Source: [Borrelia] lusitaniae
Lineage (GTDB): Bacteria > Spirochaetota > Spirochaetia > Borreliales > Borreliaceae
Assembly: GCF_030440365.1 (NCBI RefSeq)
Contig: NZ_CP124050.1
Location: 558,001 to 622,000 of the forward strand
Direction of reading: 5' to 3'
Length of the DNA: 64,000 nucleotides
Part shown: one piece after another, positions 53,983-63,811 of the stretch
Layout: each line of letters begins with the position of its first letter
How positions within the stretch are numbered: the first letter of the stretch is position 1
Position numbers and translations under genes: made by a program
The notes under the pieces: generated by a model
What the model was told of the DNA's origin: nothing
Database searches by the model: none
The model's input: only the letters and a program-made list of their open reading frames with translations

Positions 53983-54038
53983 TTATAATATTCTCATTTT
54001 TTATTTAAAAATAATTATTCTTTGAATTTTAATTTGTT

Positions 54039-54050
54039 TTGATTAATCAA
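54039..54050. repeat. Palindrome in the comEC/CPBP divergent region
   Basis: TTGATTAATCAA is a perfect 12-nt palindrome. It is flanked by two copies of the palindrome AATAATTATT (54009-54018 and 54074-54083) in a 116-nt gap between divergent genes, an arrangement that could serve an operator. Confidence 0.45.
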
Positions 54051-54064
54051 TCAATAATCATTCA

Positions 54065-54093
54065 TTGACAATTAATAATTATTTAATTACAAT
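54065..54093 (+). promoter_or_regulatory. Promoter of the CPBP protease gene (leaderless)
   Basis: TTGACA (54065-54070), a 17-nt spacer and TACAAT (54088-54093) form a near-consensus sigma-70 promoter. The expected start is 54099-54100, the first base(s) of the ATG. No ribosome site exists. Confidence 0.65.
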
Positions 54094-54098
54094 GCTTT

Positions 54099-54812
54099 AT
54101 GCAATTGTTAAAAAATAAATATCCATTCAAGCTAGCCTTGCTTGATCTTTTTTTGGTCTGCGTAGTTATTTATCTTGCATCTCCTTTTGAAAATGTTAAT
54201 TCAGAATTTTGGAATGTTTATGAAAACCATTTTTATTTTTGGATTTCAAGATCTTTTTTAATTATTTTTATAATTTATTTTTTTAAACTTACTAGTTCTC
54301 ATGATGATTTTAGAGTAGAGTTTTTTATCCCTAAATTTAAATTTATTTTTTTTTGGGAATCTATTTTAATTTTTATTAAAACAATATTTATTGCAATGAT
54401 ATTTATTTTTTTAATAGCTTTTTTACTTGAATATTTGTTGCCAGAATCAGTATTGGTCCATTATTTTCAAAAAAATGTTGAATTTAATTGGAAAATTAGC
54501 AGTAAAACAGCATTGTTGTTAATGATTTTTACCTCTTTTTTTACAGGAGCTTTTGAAGAGTTGTTTTACAGGGCTTTTGTTATTACCAAGTTTACACAAA
54601 TGGGATTTCCTGTTTTAGTTACTGTTTTTCTAAGTAGCATGTTTTTTGCTTATGGACATTTATATTATGGAATTTTAGGATTTTTGGTTGCATTTATATT
54701 AGGTATATTTTTTGCTTTTATCTATTTAAGGTATAAAAATGTATATTATATGATTTTTATACATAGTTTTTATAATATTATTGTTAGTAGTCTGTTGCTT
54801 TTTTTAAATTAA
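54099..54812 (+). CDS. CPBP-family intramembrane metalloprotease
   Basis: Members of this family (CAAX protease / bacteriocin-processing) cut proteins within the membrane. The 237 aa have about six to seven membrane segments. The diagnostic motifs are present: GAFEELFYRAFV (EExxxR, about residue 152), AYGHLYYGILGF (second His motif) and YMIFIHSFYNII (third motif with HN-like ending). The gene lies directly after a near-consensus promoter with no ribosome site, which implies leaderless translation. It precedes an acyl-CoA ligase by 25 nt. Target unknown. BB0592 by position. Confidence 0.87.
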   Translation: MQLLKNKYPFKLALLDLFLVCVVIYLASPFENVNSEFWNVYENHFYFWISRSFLIIFIIYFFKLTSSHDDFRVEFFIPKFKFIFFWESILIFIKTIFIAMIFIFLIAFLLEYLLPESVLVHYFQKNVEFNWKISSKTALLLMIFTSFFTGAFEELFYRAFVITKFTQMGFPVLVTVFLSSMFFAYGHLYYGILGFLVAFILGIFFAFIYLRYKNVYYMIFIHSFYNIIVSSLLLFLN

Positions 54813-54837
54813 TTTTAAATTGATTTGAGGGGGATTT

Positions 54838-56775
54838 ATGAGAGATACTGTGCCCAAGCGTTTTAAAGAGGTGGTGCCTCTTTATAGTGAGCTTGATATT
54901 TTTATATATAAAGAAGGGGAGTCTAAAAGTTTTAAGAAGCAAATATACTTAGATTTTTGGAATGAAGCAAAAAGAGTAGCTTCTGGGCTTTTGCATTATG
55001 GCATTAAAAGGGGAGAAAAGGTTGTAATTGTTTCTGATTCTAGAAGGGAGTGGATAATAATTGATGTTGCTACTTTAGGGTTAGGTTGTGTTGATGTTCC
55101 TAGGGGAAATGATTCTTCTGAGGATGAATTAGCTTATATTATTAACCATTCTGAATCTACTTTTATTTTTGTTGAAAACAATAAACAGCTTCAAAAAGTT
55201 TTATCCAAAAAACACGATCTTAGATTGATAAGGTGTATTGTTGTTATTGATGATGATAAATCTTATGAAGAAAAAATGGGAAATATTATTGTATTTTCTT
55301 ATAAAAAATTATTAGAACTTGGAACTGAGTATTTAAGAGCTAATCCAAAATCATTTGATATGGAGATTGAAAAAGGTTCTTCAAAAGATATTGCAACCAT
55401 AATTTATACTTCTGGTACAACAGGCATGCCAAAAGGAGTAATGCTGAGGCACGAGTCTTTTATTTTTCAATTAGACAGGCTTTATGATTATCTTCCAACT
55501 CTTAAACCCGGCAAAATAATGATTTCTATTCTTCCTCTTTGGCATTCTTTTGAGAGAGCTTGTGAATATATAGTTGCTTTAAAGGGTATAGCAATTGCAT
55601 ATTCAAAGCCCATAGGTCCTGTTTTGTTAAAAGATTTTTTACTTTTAAATCCCCAAATGATTATCTCTGTGCCTAGAATTTGGGAAGGCATAAGAATGGG
55701 CATTATTAAAAAGGTGTCAGAATCTTTGATTAAAAAGCTTGTGTTTTCAGGTTTTTTAAAAATTGGAATTGTTTATGCAAAGCTTAAGGAAAAATTTTTA
55801 GGTTTTTCACCTGTTTATAAAAAAACCAATTTTTTTATTTCGATTTTTTCAAAATTATTTTTATTTGTTGGTATTATTTTAATTTTTCCTGTTAAATTAT
55901 TAGGTGATATTTTGGTATTTAAAAAAATAAAAAATGCCCTTGGGAAAAATTTTGAATTTGGGGTTTCTGGTGGTGGGGCTTTGGTTGATTATGTTGATTA
56001 TTTTTTCAAGGCTGTAGGGATTAAAGTTCTTGAAGGTTATGGCCTTACTGAAACGGGTCCTATTTTGAGTGTTAGGCGTCTTAACGGGCCTGTAGCAAGA
56101 ACTGTAGGGCCTATTTTGCCAGATGTTGAATATAAAGTAGTTGGAATTGATGGAAAAGTTTTGCCTTATGGAGAAAAAGGCGAGCTTTGGATAAAGTCAC
56201 CACAAATAATGAGCGGTTACTTTAAGGATAAGACCAAGACTAGTGAAGTTTTAACAGAAGATGGTTGGTTTAATACTGGAGACTTAGTTAGATTGACAAT
56301 TAATAATGAAATTTCAATTGTTGGTAGAAGTAAAGATACAATTGTTCTAAGAGGGGGAGAAAATATTGAGCCTGAGCCCCTTGAGAGAGTTTTGGGCAAA
56401 TCTTTATTTATTGAAAATATTATGATCGTTGGTCAAGATCAAAAATTTTTGGGAGCTGTTATTGTGCCTAATTTTGAAAATCTTGAAAAGTGGGCAAATT
56501 CTAGTGGAGTGTCTTTTTCTTCTAGAAGTGATTTATTGCTTAATGAGGATGTTAACAAGCTTTATTCTAAGCATATCTCAGATACTATTAATACTAAATT
56601 AGGTTTTAAAAATTTTGAAAAAATAGTAGGTTTTGTGTTGCTTCAGGATTCTTTTTCAATTGGGGAAGAGCTTACCAATACTCTTAAGTTAAAAAGATAT
56701 TATATATCCCAAAAGTATGAAGATAAAATAAGATTAATTTTTAGTAAAAGTGATCTAGATTTAAACGGATATTAG
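54838..56775 (+). CDS. Long-chain fatty-acid--CoA ligase
   Basis: Activates scavenged fatty acids as acyl-AMP then acyl-CoA; Borrelia cannot make fatty acids, so this feeds lipid synthesis. The 645 aa have the AMP-binding signature IIYTSGTTGMPKGVML at about residue 188. GYGLTETGPILSVRR follows near 400, then GYFKDKTKTSEVLTEDGWFNTGDL, and the A10 region RGGENIEPEPLE. A Phe/Leu-rich stretch at 330-350 may touch the membrane. GAGGGGG stands 5 nt before the ATG. Its stop codon forms the base of a hairpin with that of argS. BB0593 by position. Confidence 0.93.
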   Translation: MRDTVPKRFKEVVPLYSELDIFIYKEGESKSFKKQIYLDFWNEAKRVASGLLHYGIKRGEKVVIVSDSRREWIIIDVATLGLGCVDVPRGNDSSEDELAYIINHSESTFIFVENNKQLQKVLSKKHDLRLIRCIVVIDDDKSYEEKMGNIIVFSYKKLLELGTEYLRANPKSFDMEIEKGSSKDIATIIYTSGTTGMPKGVMLRHESFIFQLDRLYDYLPTLKPGKIMISILPLWHSFERACEYIVALKGIAIAYSKPIGPVLLKDFLLLNPQMIISVPRIWEGIRMGIIKKVSESLIKKLVFSGFLKIGIVYAKLKEKFLGFSPVYKKTNFFISIFSKLFLFVGIILIFPVKLLGDILVFKKIKNALGKNFEFGVSGGGALVDYVDYFFKAVGIKVLEGYGLTETGPILSVRRLNGPVARTVGPILPDVEYKVVGIDGKVLPYGEKGELWIKSPQIMSGYFKDKTKTSEVLTEDGWFNTGDLVRLTINNEISIVGRSKDTIVLRGGENIEPEPLERVLGKSLFIENIMIVGQDQKFLGAVIVPNFENLEKWANSSGVSFSSRSDLLLNEDVNKLYSKHISDTINTKLGFKNFEKIVGFVLLQDSFSIGEELTNTLKLKRYYISQKYEDKIRLIFSKSDLDLNGY

Positions 56776-56806
56776 ACAAGAAAATTCTTCAAAATTTTCT
56801 TGTCTA
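56773..56806. terminator. Bidirectional terminator spanning two convergent stop codons
   Basis: TAGACAAGAAAATT (56773-56786) and AATTTTCTTGTCTA (56793-56806) form a perfect 14-bp stem around a 6-nt loop. The outer three base pairs are the TAG stop of the acyl-CoA ligase gene and the TAG stop of argS on the other strand. Confidence 0.8.
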
Positions 56807-58561
56807 CATTTTTAACATATAAGGAATATTGAGCAGGTACATGCAATTTTTTATTGTTTGTAACACAGCTTTTAGAAATTCGATTCTTGCGGCTGTTAAG
56901 TCAATATTTTTTATATCTATTACTTTAACTTCTTGGTAGTATGCGCTAAAATGCTTTGCAAGCGAGTATGAATAATTGGTAAGTATTGAAGGATTTAAAT
57001 CTTTTGCTGCCTTGATTATGTTTTCTTCTAATTCCGATATAATCTTAATAATTTCCCATTCTTTTTCATGTTTTAAAAGTTCAAAATTAATTTTTTCTAG
57101 TGTGGGAATAGAAAGTGCATTATATTTTTCAAGGATACTGTTAATTCTTGCTCCAACGTATTGGATATATGGTCCAGAATTGCCTGTAAAAGATAGGCTT
57201 TCTTTTTTATTAAATACAATATCTTTATGTATAGCTGATTTTAGCAGATAATAGTGAATTGCTCCCAGCGCAATATTTAAAGCATTTTTTTCAGCATTCT
57301 CTTTATTGTCAATTTTTTCTAAAATTCCAGGCATTATTGATTCTATTAGTTCTGAGATTAAATGATCTGCGTCAATTACATTGCCTTCTCTTGACTTCAT
57401 TTTGCCATCAATAAGATTGACCATTCCGTGTGACAAATGAATAAGCTTTTTGTTTTTAGAAATTCCCAATTTTTCTGATACAAAAAATAAACTTTTGAAG
57501 TGCTGAATTTGTTCACTTCCAACTACATAAATCATTTCTTCAAAATTAAATTCTTTTATTCTAACTGCTATATTTCCTAAATCTTGGGTAAGATAGATAG
57601 ATGTTCCATTTGATCTTATGAGTACTTTTTGTTTTACTTCTGTTTCTGCTTTTTCATCCGAATCTAAGGGTAAATCAATGCATATTGCACCGTCTTCTCG
57701 CTTGTAACAAAGTCCTTTTTCAAGTCCTTTTAACACGACATTTTTTCCAATTTCAAAAATTTCACTTTCAAGGTAAATTTTATCAAATGAGATATTTGTA
57801 ATTTTGTATGTTTCCTTTATTCCTTCAATTGCCCATTTATTTAGCTTTTTCCAAAGTTCAATTGTGTTTGCATCTTTTTTTTCCCATTTTAAAAGTAGGT
57901 CTTGAATTTCTTCTTCAGCATTTTCATTTTCTTGAGAGTATTTGTTGTATTTAATATAAAAATCGCCAATTAAATGGTCTCCTTTTTTAAAAGCTTTTTC
58001 AGGGGTAATATCATTTCCAAATTTTTTATATGCAAGCATTGATTTGCAGATATGAACTCCCCGGTCGTTTATTAAGTTTATTTTTGTAATTTTTGCGCCC
58101 ACAGCTTTTAATATTCTTGACAGACTTTCTCCTATTGCGTCATTTCTAAGATGTCCCACATGCAGCGGTTTGTTTGTATTTGGTGATGAAAATTCTAATA
58201 TTATTTTTTTATTGTCTAGATATTTACTTGTTCCATAGGCATCTTTTTGGGCATTGACCATTTGTATTGTATTTTTTATACATTCTTTTCTAGGAATTTT
58301 AATGTTTAAGTAAGGCCCCATAGCTTTAATTTCGTATTTAGCTTTAAGAGTTTTTATTATTTCCTCAGAGATAGTTGCAATAGGAAGTTTCAAGATTTTG
58401 CTAAGTTCAAATATTAGTATAGAAATATCTCCTAGGTCACTTTTGGGAGGTTTTTGAATATTTATATTGATTTTGTCTAGCTTTATATTTTTTGACAATG
58501 CCAGATTGGCAACTATGATACTAATTTCATCTTTAATATTTTTTTTAACACTTTTAATCAT
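56804..58561 (-). CDS. argS: Arginyl-tRNA synthetase
   Basis: Charges tRNA-Arg. From ATG 58561 the protein has 585 aa; a TTG at 58579 would add 6 residues and overlap the AGAGG ribosome site, so I use the ATG. Motifs: the N-terminal additional domain, the HIGH-type loop [20 protein letters not shown] at about residue 130, [15 protein letters not shown] and KMSKS-like [11 protein letters not shown], then the DALR anticodon domain at the end. It starts 8 nt inside the end of the upstream membrane-protein gene. BB0594 by position. Confidence 0.96.
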   Translation of the reverse strand: MIKSVKKNIKDEISIIVANLALSKNIKLDKININIQKPPKSDLGDISILIFELSKILKLPIATISEEIIKTLKAKYEIKAMGPYLNIKIPRKECIKNTIQMVNAQKDAYGTSKYLDNKKIILEFSSPNTNKPLHVGHLRNDAIGESLSRILKAVGAKITKINLINDRGVHICKSMLAYKKFGNDITPEKAFKKGDHLIGDFYIKYNKYSQENENAEEEIQDLLLKWEKKDANTIELWKKLNKWAIEGIKETYKITNISFDKIYLESEIFEIGKNVVLKGLEKGLCYKREDGAICIDLPLDSDEKAETEVKQKVLIRSNGTSIYLTQDLGNIAVRIKEFNFEEMIYVVGSEQIQHFKSLFFVSEKLGISKNKKLIHLSHGMVNLIDGKMKSREGNVIDADHLISELIESIMPGILEKIDNKENAEKNALNIALGAIHYYLLKSAIHKDIVFNKKESLSFTGNSGPYIQYVGARINSILEKYNALSIPTLEKINFELLKHEKEWEIIKIISELEENIIKAAKDLNPSILTNYSYSLAKHFSAYYQEVKVIDIKNIDLTAARIEFLKAVLQTIKNCMYLLNIPYMLKM

Positions 58562-59177
58562 TTTTTTCCTCTTTAACACTTTTAGTTATTTTTTCTTTTT
58601 TAAAACTTATTATATTAATTAATAGTAAAATTAAAGACGCCGCAATAAAAATGTTTGAGCTATGAGCTGACATTTTTATATTTATAAGCTCTTTTATTAT
58701 AGGTATCTCTTTGTTAAAAAATTTTAAATTACCCGTATTTAATATTTCTCTAATAAGTGAAATTGTTGAGCTTAAAGCAATGAAAATTAAAATTGGAATT
58801 TTAGAATATTTAATTATCATTGATGGATTTTTTAGGATTTTAAAAGGCTCGTTTTTATGAAATGATATTATTATGGCTATTAAAATAGGTATTGAAAATT
58901 TGAATTCTTTGTATAAGGTTGGTGTTAAATAGAGCATGAATAAGTAAGTCAGACTAGTAAAAATTCCTATTATTAATAGATATATTGCTAATATATGACT
59001 TTTATGTTTTTTAAGTTCTATTTGATTTATTATTAAGGCAGGAAATATGATGCAGAGTGAAATCCAAATAGATACAATGCTAGCATCTAAAAAGTTTTTT
59101 GTATAAGCAAAAATAGGAAATAACATTAAGTGACTTTTAAGATATTTTTCAGTGTTATAAAATGTCTTTTTTTGCAT
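58554..59177 (-). CDS. Membrane protein, possible decayed RnfA/RnfE-type subunit
   Basis: Unrecognised by strict motif, 207 aa, with about six membrane segments (BB0595 by position). Residues 16-50 ([13 protein letters not shown] and following) resemble the RnfE/NqrD opening LGlCP-LAvT, with Cys replaced by Phe. Residues 86-104 ([17 protein letters not shown]) resemble the ly--lgifiPLi block. Residues 140-149 read [10 protein letters not shown], like the family iREilG-G. The Cys residues that bind iron in this family are absent. It lies between mcp2 and argS, overlapping argS by 8 nt, with a weak AAAGAAA ribosome site. The relationship is a hypothesis. Confidence 0.72.
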   Translation of the reverse strand: MQKKTFYNTEKYLKSHLMLFPIFAYTKNFLDASIVSIWISLCIIFPALIINQIELKKHKSHILAIYLLIIGIFTSLTYLFMLYLTPTLYKEFKFSIPILIAIIISFHKNEPFKILKNPSMIIKYSKIPILIFIALSSTISLIREILNTGNLKFFNKEIPIIKELINIKMSAHSSNIFIAASLILLLINIISFKKEKITKSVKEEKND

Positions 59178-59197
59178 ATTATTTCTTTTTATCTATT

Positions 59198-61345
59198 TTA
59201 TTTGGTTTTAAATTGATTTGTACTTTCACTAATTCCAGAAATATGACTTGAATTTGTAGTTCCTAAAACCTTAATACGTTCAATTGCTTCTACTAGTTTA
59301 TTAATCTCTTCTTTTAAGCCTTTCATTGAGCTTGAAACCGTAATATTAATTTCTCCTAACAGTTTAACAGTGCTAATGATTTCTTTGTTGCCCCTAAACA
59401 TGTCATTTGAGCCAATCTTTACTTCATATGTTATTTCCCTCATTGTATTTAAAGCTTTTAAAATTTCTTGGCTACCTATTGATTGCTCTTGCATTGTATG
59501 ATTTATTTCCTCTATTACTTGAACAACTAAATTTATTGAATCGAATATTTGGTTGAAAGCTTTATTTGTTAATTCGGAGGTGTTTACGGTTTTGGTTATT
59601 GAATCCATTATTTCGTTAATTGATGAAGCAACAGATTCTGATTGTGATGTTACTTGTTCTGCTAGGTCTTTTATTTCTTCTGCAACAATAGCAAATCCTT
59701 TTCCAGCTTCACCAGCATGAGATGCTTCAATTGCAGCGTTCATTGAAAGCAGGTTTGTTTGACTAGCTATAGATGAAATCAAAGAGTTTGCTTCTTGTAA
59801 TCTTGTTGAGTTTTTGAAAATCTCTTTGATTTGCATAATAACTTCTTCTTGTTTTTTTCGTCCATCATCAGAGAATCTTTTTAGTTCTTCTGTGCTTTTT
59901 GCAGCTTTTTGAGTAATTTCTGTTATTGATTGTATTCCTCCTATCATTTCTTCAATAGCCGATGAGGATTGTTCAACGCTTGCAGCTTGAGTTTCAATTG
60001 AGTTGTCAAGAGATGAAATATTTTTTGAAAGACTTTCAATTACGTTTGTTGTATTAGAGATGAATTCTACCTGTTTTTCTACTTCTTCTTGTGTTTTTTC
60101 TATGTATTGGTTTGAATTTTTTATTGTATTGTGGGTTTTGTTTATTTCACTAAATAAATGGTCTCCGTTTTCTTTCAACAGTCTTACTCGTTCTTGTAGT
60201 GAATTGATTACATCTTTTAGATTCTCAATAAAATGACCAAAAAGATTTATTGTTGAGCTTATTGAATCTTTCCCCTTTGATTCAACTTTAAATGTTAAAT
60301 CGCCGTTTTTAACTTTTGGAATTACAACATTGAGTTTGTCTATTTTTGATATTATTAAAGTTTTTATGGTTGATATCATTATTAATATAAAAATTATTAC
60401 CAAAATAAATATAATGGAGAGCGAAACCAATCTCATGTTTTTAAATTCTTTTGAAAATATGTTATTATAATCTATTTTTATTCCCAGATACCAATGAGAT
60501 GTTGAGATTCTTGCCAATGAGATTATTTCATTTGAATTGCTTGTATTGTAATTCGCTTTTCCTTGAGATAATGCGTTTAATATTTGAGTTAATGTTTTTA
60601 CGTTAAAGCTAAATATGTGCTTTATGTTTTTTAAAACCTCATCTCTTCCCCCAAATGCATCTCCACTGCTGTTTATTATGTATATGTTAAAGTATTTTGA
60701 TGAGTTTTGGCTGCTTGCATTTTGTTCTAGTAGCGAGTTTTCCAAAAGCAGTAAAAGATATTCTTTTAGTTCAGCTATTTTTTCTGAAATGTCAGCATAT
60801 AAAATAATATATCCAACATTAGATTTTTTTGAATCTGTTATTTTATATGCTATTGGAATATAAAAATTGTTATTTATTTTTGCTAAACTGTTGTGAAGAA
60901 TTGATATTTGAGATGTAGTTATAGCTTTGCCTAAGATCAATTCTTTTAAGCTCATATATTGACCGTTTCTTTTTTTTTCACTTGAGGCGATTATGTATCC
61001 ATCTTTATTTGCATACTCTATTACTTTAATAAAGGACGGGAGTGTAATTAAAATCTTGTCAGATACTAAGTGTTCTTCATTTTTGTTATTTAGAATTGCA
61101 GATTTATAATCATATCTGGTCGTTAATATGTTTAAAGCTTTTATTATTTCTTTAGTTTCATCAGAAAAGCTTTTAATCATTGCTTGGTTGATGAATTTTG
61201 TAAAGTCTTGAAGTTCTTTTGTTATGATTTTTTTATAGCCTTGATCTAATAGTAAAAAGGTTGTTGCAATAATTATTATTGTATATGCCAGAATTATAAA
61301 ATTGAATTTATAAAAAAGGTTGGAGTTAAGTTTCTTTTTTTTCAC
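59198..61345 (-). CDS. mcp2: Transmembrane chemoreceptor Mcp2
   Basis: The 715 aa begin with GTG at 61345 (GAGGGGACGTA before it). The first membrane segment is at residues 13-33. A periplasmic sensor of dCache type spans about 35-305, and the second membrane segment is at about 308-330. A HAMP-like region follows ([18 protein letters not shown]). The signalling tip ([37 protein letters not shown]) lies near 530. The cytoplasmic part is a long coiled coil. The last residues ([10 protein letters not shown]) lack the usual CheR/CheB-binding pentapeptide. Ligand unknown. Divergent from mcp3. BB0596 by position. Confidence 0.95.
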   Translation of the reverse strand: MKKKKLNSNLFYKFNFIILAYTIIIIATTFLLLDQGYKKIITKELQDFTKFINQAMIKSFSDETKEIIKALNILTTRYDYKSAILNNKNEEHLVSDKILITLPSFIKVIEYANKDGYIIASSEKKRNGQYMSLKELILGKAITTSQISILHNSLAKINNNFYIPIAYKITDSKKSNVGYIILYADISEKIAELKEYLLLLLENSLLEQNASSQNSSKYFNIYIINSSGDAFGGRDEVLKNIKHIFSFNVKTLTQILNALSQGKANYNTSNSNEIISLARISTSHWYLGIKIDYNNIFSKEFKNMRLVSLSIIFILVIIFILIMISTIKTLIISKIDKLNVVIPKVKNGDLTFKVESKGKDSISSTINLFGHFIENLKDVINSLQERVRLLKENGDHLFSEINKTHNTIKNSNQYIEKTQEEVEKQVEFISNTTNVIESLSKNISSLDNSIETQAASVEQSSSAIEEMIGGIQSITEITQKAAKSTEELKRFSDDGRKKQEEVIMQIKEIFKNSTRLQEANSLISSIASQTNLLSMNAAIEASHAGEAGKGFAIVAEEIKDLAEQVTSQSESVASSINEIMDSITKTVNTSELTNKAFNQIFDSINLVVQVIEEINHTMQEQSIGSQEILKALNTMREITYEVKIGSNDMFRGNKEIISTVKLLGEINITVSSSMKGLKEEINKLVEAIERIKVLGTTNSSHISGISESTNQFKTK

Positions 61346-61404
61346 TACGTCCCCTCAAAATTTTGATTTTTCACAAAATTTTAAAATATTAAATTTTTAG
61401 TATT

Positions 61405-61440
61405 CTACATGTTTTATTATATAATTATATATGCATGTAG
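61405..61440. repeat. Imperfect dyad in the mcp2/mcp3 divergent region
   Basis: CTACATG (61405-61411) and CATGTAG (61434-61440) are inverted copies around a 14-nt palindrome TATATAATTATATA (61418-61431). The site lies in the 258-nt gap between the divergent mcp2 and mcp3 starts; the rest of that gap shows nothing certain. Confidence 0.45.
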
Positions 61441-61603
61441 CTAAATAATAAAATAATTATTTGCAAATATTTAGGGATTTAATCTTTAAGATTCAAAAAG
61501 AAAGTCTAATTTGCCAATTGTTATTAGTAATTATTTATATGTGATTTGTGAAGGTGAAAGTTTTGTTTTAAGGTTTTAATCATGTTATGTTTGGAGAGCT
61601 TTT

Positions 61604-63811
61604 ATGACCGATGAGAATTTAATCGATGTTAATCTGAAAAATACTAAGCGATTTCTTTATCTAATTTTATTTGGATTTCTTTTTTTTAATCTTTTATTTA
61701 TAGGCTATTCTTATATAAATCATAAAAATGAATATTTGGATCGCTTTGAATTTGATGCCAAGCTTTTTTTAAACAGTGTGTCTACTGTTATTAAGGCTAA
61801 GTATTTAGAATCCTCTAGGTTTCTTGAGGAGCTTTTAAAAGATAGCTATAAGTTTGGAATACTGATGAATTCTTCCAAGAGTTTTCTTTTGTCTTCAAGT
61901 TTAAAATTGGGTGATAGCTTAGATGAAAATAGTGATTTGTTTTTAAAGTCAAGAGAATTTAGCTCTATAGATAAAATTTTTAAAACCATTCCTTTAGCAG
62001 AAGATTCACTTGAAGGTATATTTTATATTCCTATAGGGAAGAATGTCTTAATATCAAATTCAAATTTTTCATCCTTAGGCTTAAAAGATGTTAGATTGGA
62101 TCCAATTTATTCTGTTCCTGTAGAAAAAAATTCTAAATATTATTCAAGGTATATGAGAATAGATGGGAAAATTTATTCTATAGTAAGCTTTCCTGTTAGA
62201 GATTCTGTTGCAATATTGGGTGTTATAGGGATTTTGGTATGCTTTGATGAGCCTTTTGATATTATTGAAAATGAACTCTATTCTTCTTTGAAACTTAGCA
62301 ATAAAAATTATAATTTTTTTATGCTTGACAGAAATTATATGCCCATTTTTTCAAACTTTGACAATCTTAAGTCCAAATATTTTTCTAAAGGTTATAGTGA
62401 AGATGTTTTGAGTAAAGTTATATCTTATGTTAAGAGAGATTCTTCTCTTTCCCAGTATACTTTTAATTATAAAAGCGATTCTTATTCTTTAAACTTTTTA
62501 AAAACCGGTGATTTTTTGGTTCAGGGATTGATTTTTAATGCAAGTTCCATTCCTATTATGTTTAAGTCAAATTGGATTATATTTTTTATATTTTTATTAT
62601 CATCTTTTGCGATTATTTTTTATTTGTGCAATAATTTTATTTTTTCATTAATTAATGATTTTAACAGAATTGTTGATTATCAAAGATTAAAAAGCGATCC
62701 TTTTAATCTTGAGCCTTCTACAAAAGTTAAGTATTCTTCGCCTATTATTTCTTATATTAGTTCAAAGCTAGACAGTCTCTCGACTAAGAGTAATAAATCT
62801 TTTAAGAAGATAAAATCTTATTTTGAAGATTTAAATTATTATTTGGAACAAATAGAAACTACTATATTAAATACTGATAGCATAGATTCTAGTGTTTTAG
62901 TTTATGAGCAACTAAGAGATACTTTTTCTAAATTTGAAAAATCAATCGTTGATATTTTAAAAGGCTTTGAATCTGTTTCTGATCCGATCAATGAGCACAA
63001 TAAACATATGTCAGAAATTTCCTCAAATTTTGAAGAGAATGTTAGTTTTTTTTATAGTATAGATAAAAATTTGGAAATTTTTAATAAAGTTTCTATTACA
63101 AATTCTTCTGATATTGAAAATATTAAAAGCAAAGTTTTTGATTTAAATGTTGTTTTTGAAAATGTGAATAAAAATTTTGCAGATCTTTTGTCTCAAACAA
63201 ACAGCTTGCAAAGCGTAAATAAACTTTTAGTTTCAATTTCGGCTCAGACCAATATGCTTGCTATGAATGCAGCAATTGAAGCAGCAAAAGCAGGAGATGC
63301 GGGTAAAAGTTTTGCAGTTGTTGCTGAAGAGATTAGAAAGCTTGCTATTAATTCTGGAAAATATTCCAAAACCATTAAAGATGAGCTTAAAACGGTTGAT
63401 AGTATTATTGCAGCAATTAATTCAGAAATTGATACAATTTATAAAAATTTTATAGATATTCAAGATAATGTGGACAGCAATTTTTCAAGACATGAGAAAG
63501 TAGATCTTACTCTTGCTAAGCATTTTAAAGAAATTGGTGAGTTTAAAGAAAGGTATTTATCTCATGATACTAAGATCAGAGATGCTAAGAATATGTATAA
63601 AGAAATATTTAATAATCATTTTTTTGTTAGCAGTAAGTTTAACAACTTTAGTCAGGATTTAAAGGAATTTAAAGTTTCTAAGATGAACTTAGATGCAGTA
63701 AGCTCTCTTCAAGAATATTCATCTTTGGTGAAATCTTCTAAAGAGAAGTTATTAAAGACAAAGGAATTAATTCAAAAGATTAATGATGAGATTAAAGATA
63801 TTCTTTTTTAG
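61604..63811 (+). CDS. mcp3: Transmembrane chemoreceptor Mcp3
   Basis: The 735 aa have a first membrane segment at residues 17-37 and a periplasmic sensor of about 280 residues. A second, strongly hydrophobic segment ([18 protein letters not shown]) lies near residues 325-345. The tip [36 protein letters not shown] is near 550. No obvious HAMP match and no C-terminal pentapeptide are seen. GGAG stands 9 nt before the ATG. Divergent from mcp2, and its TAG stop overlaps the murB stop by 4 nt. BB0597 by position. Confidence 0.95.
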   Translation: MTDENLIDVNLKNTKRFLYLILFGFLFFNLLFIGYSYINHKNEYLDRFEFDAKLFLNSVSTVIKAKYLESSRFLEELLKDSYKFGILMNSSKSFLLSSSLKLGDSLDENSDLFLKSREFSSIDKIFKTIPLAEDSLEGIFYIPIGKNVLISNSNFSSLGLKDVRLDPIYSVPVEKNSKYYSRYMRIDGKIYSIVSFPVRDSVAILGVIGILVCFDEPFDIIENELYSSLKLSNKNYNFFMLDRNYMPIFSNFDNLKSKYFSKGYSEDVLSKVISYVKRDSSLSQYTFNYKSDSYSLNFLKTGDFLVQGLIFNASSIPIMFKSNWIIFFIFLLSSFAIIFYLCNNFIFSLINDFNRIVDYQRLKSDPFNLEPSTKVKYSSPIISYISSKLDSLSTKSNKSFKKIKSYFEDLNYYLEQIETTILNTDSIDSSVLVYEQLRDTFSKFEKSIVDILKGFESVSDPINEHNKHMSEISSNFEENVSFFYSIDKNLEIFNKVSITNSSDIENIKSKVFDLNVVFENVNKNFADLLSQTNSLQSVNKLLVSISAQTNMLAMNAAIEAAKAGDAGKSFAVVAEEIRKLAINSGKYSKTIKDELKTVDSIIAAINSEIDTIYKNFIDIQDNVDSNFSRHEKVDLTLAKHFKEIGEFKERYLSHDTKIRDAKNMYKEIFNNHFFVSSKFNNFSQDLKEFKVSKMNLDAVSSLQEYSSLVKSSKEKLLKTKELIQKINDEIKDILF

